Shown here: piece after piece, positions 55,627 through 64,000 of the stretch | Layout: every line of letters starts with the position of its first letter | Numbering within the stretch: the stretch's first letter is position 1 | Source: Flavobacterium phragmitis | Lineage (GTDB): Bacteria; Bacteroidota; Bacteroidia; Flavobacteriales; Flavobacteriaceae | Length of the DNA stretch: 64,000 nt | NCBI RefSeq assembly: GCF_900112575.1 | Contig: NZ_FOMH01000005.1 | Location: forward strand, 186,001-250,000 | Direction of reading: 5' to 3' | The notes under the pieces: generated by a model | Told to the model about the DNA's origin: nothing | The model's input: the letters and a program-made list of their open reading frames with translations, nothing else | Database searches by the model: none | Position numbers and translations under genes: made by a program

Positions 55627-57420
55627 ATGAAAACATCATTTTTATTCATCTGGCTATCCTTGTTTTTCTGGGGAGCAGGTGATCAGTTATATTCTCAGAA
55701 TTTAGTTACTGTACATTCTCATAACGATTATGAACAAGCCGTTCCTTTTTGGAATGCTTACGCGAATGGAGCATCATCGATAGAAGCCGATATTTTTTTG
55801 AAAGATAATATGTTATATGTCTCTCATGATCAAAAAGGAATTGCTGCGACAAGAACTTTAGAAGATTTGTATTTAAAACCGTTAGAAACGGCTCTAAAAA
55901 TGAATTATAAAAAAGAGCAAAAATTAGTTTTACTGATTGACATTAAAACAGAAGCAGTAGCTACTTTAGATAAACTTATTGCTGTTCTAAAAAAATATGA
56001 GACCATCACAAAAAATAAGGATACTAAAATCGTTATATCTGGAAACAGACCAGACGCAGAAACATATAAAAAATACCCTGATTTTATCTGGTTTGATTTT
56101 CAGGGAATAGACCAAACGATTTCAAAAGAAAACTGGGAAAAAGTGACCATGATCAGTTTCGATTATAAAAAATATTCGGTTTGGAATGGTTTAGGCAGAT
56201 TAACGCATGATGAGCGTAATCGGGTAAGTTCAATTATTGCTAAAGCAAAAAGCTTAAACAAACCATTTCGTTTTTGGGGTTGTCCAGACACTAAAACAGC
56301 ATGGAAAGCATTTTTAGAATTGGGAGTTGATATCATTAATACTGATTCACCTTATAATTGCGTTCAGTATCTACAGTCTTTACCAAAGAGATTGGTTACA
56401 GCAACCAACTCTTCAAAAGTGTATGTTCCGACTTATAAAACGGATCAAAAAGAGACTCCTGTAAAAAATGTGATTCTTTTAATTGGAGACGGAAATGGTT
56501 TATCACAAATTTCCTCAGCTGTTTTGACTAATAATGGCGCTTTGTCTGTAACGCAGATGAAAAGCATCGGTTTCATAAAAACACAATCAGCAGATGATTT
56601 CACAACCGATTCTGCTGCTGCGGGCACGGCATTGGCAACAGGTCAGAAAACAAATAATAGAGCAATTGGAACAGATAGTCTGCGCAAACCAATTCCGAAT
56701 ATTTTAGAAGTATTGCAAAAGCGAAATTTTTCTACAGGAATTATTACAACAGATGAAGTTACAGGAGCAACACCAGCGGCTTTCTATGCTCATACCGAAG
56801 AAAGATCGAATACAGAAATAATAGCGCAGGATTTATTTAAAAGCAAATTGAATCTGTTTGTAGGAGGCGGTGCTTCTACTTTTAAAAATATAGCATTATC
56901 TTCAAAATTCAAATTATTGAATACGGTACAGGAGATGCAGACCGAGAATAATGATGCGGTAGGTATTTTCATTTCGCAGCATAAAGTTCCATCTGTTTTA
57001 GAAGGAAGAGGAGAAGTATTGGCCGATGCCGTAAAATACAGTTTGGAATTTTTAAACAAAAAGAACAAACCTTTCTTTTTAATGGTAGAAGGTGCACAGA
57101 TTGACAGTTTTGGTCATGTGAACAATGCTGCAGGAATCGTAGCTGAAACCATAGATTTTGATACAGCCATTACTCAGGCTTTACTATTTGCAGATCAAAA
57201 CGAAGGAACATTGGTTATCGTTACGGCGGATCATGAAACTTCTGGTTTTGCCATTCCGCAGGGAAATGTAAAACAGCATAAAGTGGAAGGTGATTTTATT
57301 ACTACAGATCACACCGCTACTATGGTTCCTATTTTTTCTTATGGACCGCATTCAAAAGATTTCCAGGGTGTTTATGAAAACAACGAAGTATTCCATAAAA
57401 TACTTTCAGTCTTGAAGTAA
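55627..57420 (+). CDS. Secreted fusion of a glycerophosphodiesterase/PI-PLC-like domain with alkaline phosphatase
   Basis: 597 residues with a signal peptide (to about residue 24). About 26-255 are a GDPD/PI-PLC-like barrel: HSHNDYE (H30-E35), SIEADIF (E53, D55) and VSHDQ (H67) match the catalytic and metal positions. About 277-597 are an alkaline phosphatase: LIGDGNG (Asp288), the nucleophile Ser329 in TTDSAAAGTALATG, and metal ligands in QIDSFGHVNNA, TADHETSGFA and TDHTATMVP. Together they could cleave a phosphodiester and remove the remaining phosphate in one exported enzyme. It follows susCD of the same locus after two terminators. Each domain is clear; the substrate is inferred. Confidence 0.9.
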   Translation: MKTSFLFIWLSLFFWGAGDQLYSQNLVTVHSHNDYEQAVPFWNAYANGASSIEADIFLKDNMLYVSHDQKGIAATRTLEDLYLKPLETALKMNYKKEQKLVLLIDIKTEAVATLDKLIAVLKKYETITKNKDTKIVISGNRPDAETYKKYPDFIWFDFQGIDQTISKENWEKVTMISFDYKKYSVWNGLGRLTHDERNRVSSIIAKAKSLNKPFRFWGCPDTKTAWKAFLELGVDIINTDSPYNCVQYLQSLPKRLVTATNSSKVYVPTYKTDQKETPVKNVILLIGDGNGLSQISSAVLTNNGALSVTQMKSIGFIKTQSADDFTTDSAAAGTALATGQKTNNRAIGTDSLRKPIPNILEVLQKRNFSTGIITTDEVTGATPAAFYAHTEERSNTEIIAQDLFKSKLNLFVGGGASTFKNIALSSKFKLLNTVQEMQTENNDAVGIFISQHKVPSVLEGRGEVLADAVKYSLEFLNKKNKPFFLMVEGAQIDSFGHVNNAAGIVAETIDFDTAITQALLFADQNEGTLVIVTADHETSGFAIPQGNVKQHKVEGDFITTDHTATMVPIFSYGPHSKDFQGVYENNEVFHKILSVLK

Positions 57421-57475
57421 AAAAGAATCCGAAAATAATAATAGCATACCGAACAGCCCCCAAATGTTCAATTTT

Positions 57476-57511
57476 GCCTGTCAGTGTTTTTACAAACAAG
57501 GACAGGCTTTT
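57476..57511 (+). terminator. Intrinsic terminator after the fusion gene
   Basis: GCCTGTC (57476-57482) pairs with GACAGGC (57501-57507), with an inner TGTTT/AAACA stem, followed by TTTTAG. Confidence 0.75.
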
Positions 57512-57615
57512 AGTATTATATAAAATTTCAATTGAAATACTGTCTAGGTATTTATAACAATCCTTTGAGTGATTTTTTTTAATTCTATTAGATCAGCTTA
57601 GATATAAATTTGTCT

Positions 57616-57659
57616 AAATCTGCGTGAAATATTTTATTATAAATTTTTCACGCAGATTT
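57616..57659. repeat. 14-bp perfect inverted repeat (AAATCTGCGTGAAA)
   Basis: AAATCTGCGTGAAA (57616-57629) pairs with TTTCACGCAGATTT (57646-57659). The ATCTGCG core also occurs at 21350-21356, so this may be another dispersed element. From 57660 to 57900 I see only AT-rich DNA. Confidence 0.6.
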
Positions 57660-57904
57660 TAAAGGATTTCAGCAGATCAAATTAGATTTTAATTTTTGAA
57701 TGAAGCTATTTTTATTCTATTTCCTCCAACAGATTTATAATATTATTTAAACATTGTTGTACAAGTTTTCTTTTAACCACAAAAAAAAGAATAATTTCAG
57801 CTCTTAGCGATAACAAATGCAATAACTACACAAAGAATCTGTCTATATTTTTGACGGATTAATCCATCTTAATAAAAAGCAATAAGTGTAATTTTATTTT
57901 CGGG

Positions 57905-57946
57905 TTCAGAACCTTATTCTTCGTTCTGAATCTTGAATTAAGTTTG
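57905..57946 (+). promoter_or_regulatory. Candidate GH89 promoter with upstream hairpin
   Basis: TAAGTTTG (57939-57946) is an exact TANNTTTG. A perfect 8-bp hairpin, TTCAGAAC (57905-57912) with GTTCTGAA (57923-57930), lies just upstream and could be an operator. No TTG lies at the -33 distance. Confidence 0.45.
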
Positions 57947-57988
57947 TTAATTATAGTAATAAATTTTTGTTAGGGTTTTATTTGAGTT

Positions 57989-58027
57989 GGGAGATTAATA
58001 AATAATTTAATCTCCCTTGTTTTTGTT
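57989..58027 (+). terminator. Terminator-like hairpin inside the GH89 leader
   Basis: GGGAGATTAA (57989-57998) pairs perfectly with TTAATCTCCC (58007-58016), loop of 8 nt, followed by TTGTTTTTGTT. It ends about 45 bp before the GH89 start and 570 bp after the nearest upstream gene, which already has its own terminator. Confidence 0.75.
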
Positions 58028-58069
58028 AGGCTAAAATAAATTAAGACAATTTAATAATAGGTTATTTAT

Positions 58070-60244
58070 ATGAAAAGTGAGAATTTTAAAATTGAAAGGA
58101 ACGATTCCTTAAAAATAGCGGTAATGGCTTTTATGCTGTTGTTTTTGGGATCTTTTAAAGCACATTGTCAAGGTGATGAAAAAACAAAAAGTGCTTTTGC
58201 CGTAATTGAAAGATTGGTAGGAAATCGTGCCAATGAGTTTGAGTTAAGCATTACCGAAAATCAAACCAAAAGCAAATCAGATTGGTTTGAAATTGAAACC
58301 GCTAATAATAAGGTAAAAATAAAAGCATCAAACAATACCGCAATTTGTTATGCAGCCTATAATTTTTTAAGAGACATAGGTGCTGTTTTAGTAAGCTGGG
58401 AAGGAAACAGAGTTAATCTTCCTAAAACCTGGCCGAAATATTCCAAAAAAGGAGATACTCCATTTGAATATAGAGAATATTTAAACGCCTGTACTTTTGG
58501 TTATACCACTCCATGGTGGGACTGGAAACGCTGGGAACAAGAAATTGACTGGATGGCATTGCATGGAATCAATCTTCCAACAGCAATGGAAGGTCAGGAA
58601 GCGGTATGGCAGGAATTATGGAAAGAATATGGTTTGACAAATGCTCAGTTAGAATCTCATTTTGCAGGACCGGCTTATCTGCCATGGCAACGTATGGGAA
58701 ACATCAATAGTCTGGAAGGTCCGTTGCCACAAGAATGGTTTGTTAAAAAAGAAGCACTTCAAAAGAAAATTTTAGAAAGAATGAGAGCTTTAGACATGCA
58801 TCCTGTTGTACCGTCTTTTAGTGGTTATGTGCCAAAGGCTTTCGCCGAAAAACATCCGGAAGCTAAAATAACAGAACTAAAATCTTGGTCAGGTGGAGGT
58901 TTTGCAAGTACTTTTCTGTTAGATTCTAAAGATCCTTTATTCAAACAAATAGGAAAACGTTTTATTGAAATCTATACTAAAATGTACGGAAAGTCTAATT
59001 TCTATTTAGCCGATTCTTTCAACGAAATTGAACCTCCAGTTACAGAACATAATAAATATGAAGAACTTTCTAATTATGGAAGCGCTGTTTATGAAACTAT
59101 AAATGAAGCGGCTCCTGGTGCAACTTGGGTGATGCAGGGATGGCTTTTTGGCGACAATAAAGAATTCTGGACCAAAGAAGCAACAAGCGCATTTTTAAGC
59201 AAAGTGCCAAATGATAAAGTAATGGTACAGGATTATGCCAATGATAGATATAAGGTATGGGACAATCAGGAAGCTTTTTATGGCAAACAATGGACGTATG
59301 GATATGTACATAATTATGGAGGATCAAATCCGGTTTATGGAGATCTGAATTTTTATAAAGATGAATTGACCAGTTTATTGAAAAATCCGCATAAAGGAAA
59401 TGTTGTAGGTTATGGCGCCATGCCAGAAGGATTAAATAATAATTCTATTGTTTACGAATACATTTATGATCTTCCGTGGACAAAAGGAGAACAGTCTGTA
59501 AACGATTGGCTGACTAAATATTTACATGCAAGATATGGACAAGCACCATCAAAACCTGTTTTTCAGGCTTGGGAATTATTACTGGAATCTGTTTACAATG
59601 TCAAATATTGGCAAACACGCTGGTGGAACGACTGGGCGGGAGCTTATTTGTTGTTTAAACGTCCAACAGTAACTATTACTGAGTTTAAAGGTAATCCAGG
59701 AGATAAAACCAAATTAAAAGAAGCTTTGGATATTTTAAGCAAGGAAGCTAAAAAGTATAATAAAACCAACCTTATTCAATACGATTTAATTGATGTTTCA
59801 AGACATTACAATTCACTTTCTATTGATGAGGAATTGATGGAATGCGTAAAAGCATATCAGCAGAAAGACATTGTTAAAGGAGATCAATTGTTTAAACAGA
59901 TTGAAAAACAAGTTTTGGATACCGATAAAATGATGTCAGGACAGCCTTTAAATAATGTAGCACAATGGGTAAAATCGGCTTCAGATTATGGAAGCACCCC
60001 TTCGGTTTCTAAATTGTATGCAAAAAATGCTAAAACTTTAATTACGCTTTGGGGAGGAGAGGGACATTTGAATGATTACGCTTCAAGATCGTGGCAGGGA
60101 ATGTACAAAGGATTCTATTGGCCAAGATGGAAAATGTTTTTAGAAGCTTTAAAAAAATCAGCCGTAAATAATACTCAGTTTAACGAATCAAAAGAAAGAG
60201 AATCGATTAAAAATTGGGAAATAAAATGGACGGAGAATAATTAA
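58070..60244 (+). CDS. GH89 alpha-N-acetylglucosaminidase (NAGLU-like)
   Basis: Retaining exo-enzyme removing terminal alpha-GlcNAc. The N-terminus has a polar stretch of about 15 residues before the hydrophobic core (AVMAFMLLFLGSFKAHCQ), so an internal start at Met19 or Met22 is possible. An N-terminal alpha/beta domain (about 45-130) precedes the barrel with NACTFGYTTPWWDWKRWEQE and DWMALHGINLPTAMEGQE. The two catalytic glutamates are Glu319 in DSFNEIEPP and Glu453 in GAMPEGLNNNSIVYEY, spaced as in human NAGLU. The C-terminal helical domain is complete. Its length of 724 residues fits. It opens the locus that continues with susC-susD. Confidence 0.95.
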   Translation: MKSENFKIERNDSLKIAVMAFMLLFLGSFKAHCQGDEKTKSAFAVIERLVGNRANEFELSITENQTKSKSDWFEIETANNKVKIKASNNTAICYAAYNFLRDIGAVLVSWEGNRVNLPKTWPKYSKKGDTPFEYREYLNACTFGYTTPWWDWKRWEQEIDWMALHGINLPTAMEGQEAVWQELWKEYGLTNAQLESHFAGPAYLPWQRMGNINSLEGPLPQEWFVKKEALQKKILERMRALDMHPVVPSFSGYVPKAFAEKHPEAKITELKSWSGGGFASTFLLDSKDPLFKQIGKRFIEIYTKMYGKSNFYLADSFNEIEPPVTEHNKYEELSNYGSAVYETINEAAPGATWVMQGWLFGDNKEFWTKEATSAFLSKVPNDKVMVQDYANDRYKVWDNQEAFYGKQWTYGYVHNYGGSNPVYGDLNFYKDELTSLLKNPHKGNVVGYGAMPEGLNNNSIVYEYIYDLPWTKGEQSVNDWLTKYLHARYGQAPSKPVFQAWELLLESVYNVKYWQTRWWNDWAGAYLLFKRPTVTITEFKGNPGDKTKLKEALDILSKEAKKYNKTNLIQYDLIDVSRHYNSLSIDEELMECVKAYQQKDIVKGDQLFKQIEKQVLDTDKMMSGQPLNNVAQWVKSASDYGSTPSVSKLYAKNAKTLITLWGGEGHLNDYASRSWQGMYKGFYWPRWKMFLEALKKSAVNNTQFNESKERESIKNWEIKWTENN

Positions 60245-60460
60245 ATCAATACTTAATTACGATTAATCCGTATATAAAGAAAAAATTAACTAATTCTTGA
60301 TAAACAAAACCTAAATAACAACTAAAATATGAAATGAAATCTCCACGAAAACGATTTATTAGTAAGGATTTAATTATAGAAAAAAATAAAAATAACTTCG
60401 CTAAGCCTTGCTATCACTGACTTTATTGAAATTATCCATGTTTATGAATAACTTGTCCAT

Positions 60461-60489
60461 TTGTTAACATTTCATTAGCACTAATTTCG
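60461..60489 (+). promoter_or_regulatory. Candidate promoter of the third plus-strand susC
   Basis: TTG (60461-60463) and TAATTTCG (60482-60489, one mismatch to TANNTTTG) with an 18-bp spacer, 33 bp upstream of susC. The rest of the 278-bp gap is AT-rich and empty. Confidence 0.45.
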
Positions 60490-60522
60490 TCATTACTATG
60501 TAACCAATTAACCAATATCACA

Positions 60523-63500
60523 ATGGAAAAACTTAAACTTTTATTATTAGCCTTTTGCTTTGGCTTCTCAATGAATACATGGGCACAAAAAACAGAAGTG
60601 TCTGGTGTAGTTTTAGATGACAAAGGCGTTCCACTGCCAGCAGCCAATGTACTAGAAAAAGGTACAATGAATACAACATCTACAGATTTTGATGGGAAAT
60701 TTAAAATTTCGGCTTCAAACAAAAACGCAACACTTATATTTTCTTTTATGGGATTTGATGATCAACCTGTAAAATTAGATGGAACAAAAACAACTTATTC
60801 GATTCGATTACAGCCAACCACAACAAGTTTAGAGCAGGTAGTTGTAGTAGGTTATGGAAAAGGATCTCGAAAAAACTTAACGACTTCTGTAACTTCGGTT
60901 AAAGCTGAAGATTTAAACAGAGGTGCCATCAGCGATGTTGGACAGCTTTTACAAGGTAAAGTTTCCGGTTTAAATATTTCATCAAGTGGCGACCCTACAA
61001 AAACGGCTTCTGTAGTATTACGAGGAGCATCGACGTTAAATAGTTCTCAAGGGCCATTTTATGTAATTGATGGTATTCCGGGAGTAGATATCTCTGTTAT
61101 TGCTCCAGATGACATTGCTACAATTGACGTTCTAAAAGATGCGGCTGCAACTGCTATCTACGGTAACCGTGCAGCAAATGGGGTGATCATGGTAACCACA
61201 AAAAAAGGAAGTAAAGGAAGAACGCAGATTGCATACAACGGTTATATGGGTTGGGAAGAAGTTTCTAATAATCTGGATATGATGAATGCAGATCAGTTAA
61301 GAGCTTTTACAACTAAAAACAATTTGAATTTTACGCCAGAAAATGACAAAGGCGCTAACACAAACTGGCAGAAAGAAATTTTAAGACCAGGACGTGCAGC
61401 ATCAAGCAGCCATAACTTGTCTATGAGCGGAGGAGGAGATCACGGAAACTATACAGCCAGTATTACTTCATTCAATAAAGAAGGGGTAATGCAGAAAAGT
61501 GATTTCTCTCGTATTATTGCTCGTTTATCTGTTGAGCAGTTTGCTTTTGATGATAAGGTTAAATTTGGTTTAAATGTAACGAACTCTACAACAAAATATC
61601 AAAATGTACCGCAGCGTAATACAGTTCTTTTGCAAGCGGCAAGTTATCTTCCTATTTCTCCAGTAAAAAATGCTGACGGAAGTTACTTTGAAAATTTTGT
61701 AAGTACAGGATATTTTAACCCGGTAGCTTTAATTCAACATGGAACTGACGAAACAAAAACAGACAACCTTGTTGGGAACTTAACAGCAGAAGTAAAATTA
61801 CCATTTGGAATCACTTATAATTTGAACTTAGCACACCAAAGACTTACAGCATCTCACGGAGAGTTTTACGACAGCTATTATTCACAATACAATAGTGCGA
61901 ACTTCTACAACAATCCAGATCCGCCTTTGACAAAAACTTTAGTGAATTTTGGTGTAAATGGTTCTGCTTTGAGAAATTCTTATGAGACTAGAAACAATAT
62001 TATTGAAAGCTTCTTTACTTGGGATAGAACATTTGGAGAGCATAAAATAAAAGCCGTTGCAGGTTACTCTTGGCAGGAAAATACATTAGGAGACGGATTT
62101 CAGGCAACAACTACAAACTTTCCTGTAGATAATGTTGGATATAATAACCTTGCTTTAAGTAACTATACTTCTGTTAATGGTTATGTAGTAAACTTTGGAG
62201 ATAGCAAAGCCTATCAAAAAACACGTTTAATTGCTTATTTCGCTCGTTTAAACTACAATTATAAAGATAAATATCTTTTACAAGGATCAATCAGACGAGA
62301 CGGTGGTTCTATGTTTGGAGAAAATAACCAATGGGGATATTTCCCTTCTGTAGGTGGAGCTTGGAGATTAGACAAGGAAAACTTTATGAAGAACCAAAAC
62401 TTCTTTAGTGATTTGAAACTTCGTGGAAGCTGGGGGGTAACAGGTAACTCTTCTGGATTTAATGCTTACACGGCACAATTTATTTCAGGAAGTTTAGGAA
62501 CTTTTTATTACAACGGACAACAGATTGGAGCTTACGGACCTAACCAGGCCGCAAACCCAGATTTGAAATGGGAAAAAACAGCTACAGCAAATATTGGTCT
62601 TGATTTCTCAATCTTAAAAGGAAAAGTAACAGGTTCTGTTGATGTTTACGACAAGAAAACAACAGATATGATTTTTAACTACAATGTGAATCCGGTGTTA
62701 GTACCAGTAGGAACAATTGTAGCAAATGGAGGAACAATGTCTAACAAAGGTATTGAGGTGAGTTTAAGCACAACTCCGGTTAAAACAGCAGATTTCAGCT
62801 GGACAACGAATTTGAATTTGGCACATAACAAAAATGAGATCGTGAAATTAACTAGTCCATTCTTTGTTGGGGGAGATTCTATCCGTCGTGTACAGCCAGA
62901 CGGAGGAGGACAAACAGGAAGCACATTGCAGATTTTTAAAGAAGGAAAACCATTAGGACAATTCTTTACACTTAAATATGCAGGAAAAGATGCAAATGGA
63001 GTTTCTCAGTATTATGACAAAAATGGTGATTTGACTACTACACCTCAAATTGGAGTAGACTATCACTACGCAGGAAGCGCACAGCCAAAATTATTAATGG
63101 GATGGGCAAATAACTTTCAATACAAAAAATTTGATTTAAGTATTTTCTTTAGAGGAGTTTTTGGAAACAAAATTTTCAATGCAACACGTGCCGATTTATT
63201 CAGACCAAGTACCGCAATGACAACTAATATCTTGGTAGATGCTGGGAATGAATCTCCAAACGACCTTAATGCTTACAGATATTCAGATCGTTTTATTGAA
63301 GACGGTAGTTATGTAAGATTGGACAATATGACTTTAGGTTATAATTTCGGGAAAGTGGGCAGGTACATCAGCAGTGTACGTGTTTATCAAACCATAAACA
63401 ATGTATTTGTCATTACCAAATACAAAGGAATTGATCCAGAAGTTGAACAAGGAGGAACCGCTCCAGGTGTAGATTCAAATAACTTCTATCCAAAAACCAG

Positions 63501-63534
63501 AACATATATGTTTGGTTTAAATGTGATCTTCTAA
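60523..63534 (+). CDS. SusC-like TonB-dependent outer-membrane transporter
   Basis: 1003 residues: signal peptide (to about residue 21, TWAQ), carboxypeptidase-regulatory-like domain (VSGVVLDDKGVPLPAANVLEKG), plug with LLQGKVSGLNISSSGDP and ATAIYGNRAANGVIMVTTKKG, and barrel ending TYMFGLNVIF. It begins 278 bp after GH89 and is followed after 19 bp by a susD start. The GH89 neighbour suggests oligosaccharides with alpha-GlcNAc. Confidence 0.95.
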   Translation: MEKLKLLLLAFCFGFSMNTWAQKTEVSGVVLDDKGVPLPAANVLEKGTMNTTSTDFDGKFKISASNKNATLIFSFMGFDDQPVKLDGTKTTYSIRLQPTTTSLEQVVVVGYGKGSRKNLTTSVTSVKAEDLNRGAISDVGQLLQGKVSGLNISSSGDPTKTASVVLRGASTLNSSQGPFYVIDGIPGVDISVIAPDDIATIDVLKDAAATAIYGNRAANGVIMVTTKKGSKGRTQIAYNGYMGWEEVSNNLDMMNADQLRAFTTKNNLNFTPENDKGANTNWQKEILRPGRAASSSHNLSMSGGGDHGNYTASITSFNKEGVMQKSDFSRIIARLSVEQFAFDDKVKFGLNVTNSTTKYQNVPQRNTVLLQAASYLPISPVKNADGSYFENFVSTGYFNPVALIQHGTDETKTDNLVGNLTAEVKLPFGITYNLNLAHQRLTASHGEFYDSYYSQYNSANFYNNPDPPLTKTLVNFGVNGSALRNSYETRNNIIESFFTWDRTFGEHKIKAVAGYSWQENTLGDGFQATTTNFPVDNVGYNNLALSNYTSVNGYVVNFGDSKAYQKTRLIAYFARLNYNYKDKYLLQGSIRRDGGSMFGENNQWGYFPSVGGAWRLDKENFMKNQNFFSDLKLRGSWGVTGNSSGFNAYTAQFISGSLGTFYYNGQQIGAYGPNQAANPDLKWEKTATANIGLDFSILKGKVTGSVDVYDKKTTDMIFNYNVNPVLVPVGTIVANGGTMSNKGIEVSLSTTPVKTADFSWTTNLNLAHNKNEIVKLTSPFFVGGDSIRRVQPDGGGQTGSTLQIFKEGKPLGQFFTLKYAGKDANGVSQYYDKNGDLTTTPQIGVDYHYAGSAQPKLLMGWANNFQYKKFDLSIFFRGVFGNKIFNATRADLFRPSTAMTTNILVDAGNESPNDLNAYRYSDRFIEDGSYVRLDNMTLGYNFGKVGRYISSVRVYQTINNVFVITKYKGIDPEVEQGGTAPGVDSNNFYPKTRTYMFGLNVIF

Positions 63535-63553
63535 AAATTAAATGCTAAAAATT

Positions 63554-64000
63554 ATGAAAAAGATATTAAAATATTTAGGTCTTCCAGTATTGATGGCTGG
63601 TTTAGTATGGTCTTGCAGTGATCTTGATGTGCCTATTACAACGCAGTTGACGCCTGAAGTATTTCCACAAAATTCAACACAATATATTCAGACAACAGGA
63701 CCGGTTTATGCAGCTTTCCGAGGTGAGTTTTCATTTGCTTGGTGGTGGTCTCAGTCTTTATCTACAGATGAATCTATTCTTCCTTCAAGAGGGGGAAACT
63801 GGTTTGATAACCGAAACTATATTGCAATGCATTTTCATGACTGGAATGCAGATAATGGTATTATCGGAAGTCTTTGGGATTGGTCATCTAAAGTGATCGG
63901 AACAAGCAATCAGGCAATTTCTATCTTAAGACAGACAATGCCGGAAGGTGCAGAGAAAAAAACTTTGATTTCAGAGTTAAAAACAATGCGTGCCATTTCC
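63554..64000 (+). CDS. SusD-like lipoprotein, N-terminal part, cut by the right edge
   Basis: The frame from ATG 63554 stays open to the last base (149 codons). An in-frame ATG at 63542 is an alternative start. MKKILKYLGLPVLMAGLVWS ends at the lipobox Cys21, followed by SDLDVPITTQLTPEVF, a SusD-type N-terminus. TDESILPSRGGNWFDN and LRQTMPEGAEKKTLISELKT fit the family's first helices and resemble the SusD at 53621. It is the partner of the SusC 19 bp upstream. Confidence 0.9.
   Translation, partial: MKKILKYLGLPVLMAGLVWSCSDLDVPITTQLTPEVFPQNSTQYIQTTGPVYAAFRGEFSFAWWWSQSLSTDESILPSRGGNWFDNRNYIAMHFHDWNADNGIIGSLWDWSSKVIGTSNQAISILRQTMPEGAEKKTLISELKTMRAIS

Noticed and set aside
63708-63896. 62-codon frame near the right edge
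   Set aside because: It is in another frame of the partial SusD gene, whose lipobox and family motifs are clear.

Overview
The window looks like chromosomal DNA of a Flavobacterium-type Bacteroidota. The evidence is AT-rich sequence, four SusC/SusD pairs (one cut by the right edge), promoters of the TTG-N17-20-TANNTTTG kind, a GldA/GldF/GldG-like ABC transporter, an ECF sigma/FecR pair and a hybrid-two-component-like regulator. No tRNA, rRNA, CRISPR array, insertion sequence or phage gene is visible. Most of the DNA is devoted to taking up and degrading complex glycans, and one block appears devoted to a peptide-like substrate.

Region A (1-30453) is a large polysaccharide utilisation locus that is already under way at the left edge. 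It holds a cut clan GH-D (alpha-galactosidase-like) gene, a CE20-like acetylesterase, a GH36 alpha-galactosidase, a GntR-type regulator and a sodium/solute symporter. A well-formed promoter then precedes susC-susD, followed by a GH2 enzyme with a discoidin-like module, a GH95 enzyme and a GH92 alpha-mannosidase. Converging on these from the minus strand are an MFS sugar porter and a DUF5107-TPR protein, with an AraC regulator upstream. Divergent from the AraC gene, aldose 1-epimerase and GH97 form a plus-strand pair. The enzymes suggest an acetylated, alpha-galactosylated, fucosylated and mannosylated heteroglycan. The gaps between the glycosidase genes are full of dispersed palindromes.

Region B (30538-43564, minus strand) reads, in transcription order, ECF sigma, FecR anti-sigma, STN-type SusC, SusD, ABC ATPase, a fused GldF-GldG-like permease, and an M16 peptidase. 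The five genes from susC onward are tightly packed. A 27-nt homopolymer lies between sigma and anti-sigma, and an 11-unit heptamer repeat lies between fecR and susC. A divergent M28 peptidase and a YheT-like hydrolase follow on the plus strand.

Region C (46759-57420) begins with a sensor/AraC regulator built like a hybrid two-component system. Its kinase and receiver modules have lost the phosphotransfer residues. It is followed by susC-susD and an unusual fusion of a glycerophosphodiesterase-like domain with an alkaline phosphatase. Region D (58070 to the right edge) has a GH89 alpha-N-acetylglucosaminidase preceded by a terminator-like leader, then another susC and the start of its susD. 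Regions C and D may together target a phosphodiester-containing glycan carrying alpha-GlcNAc; that is inference from gene content.
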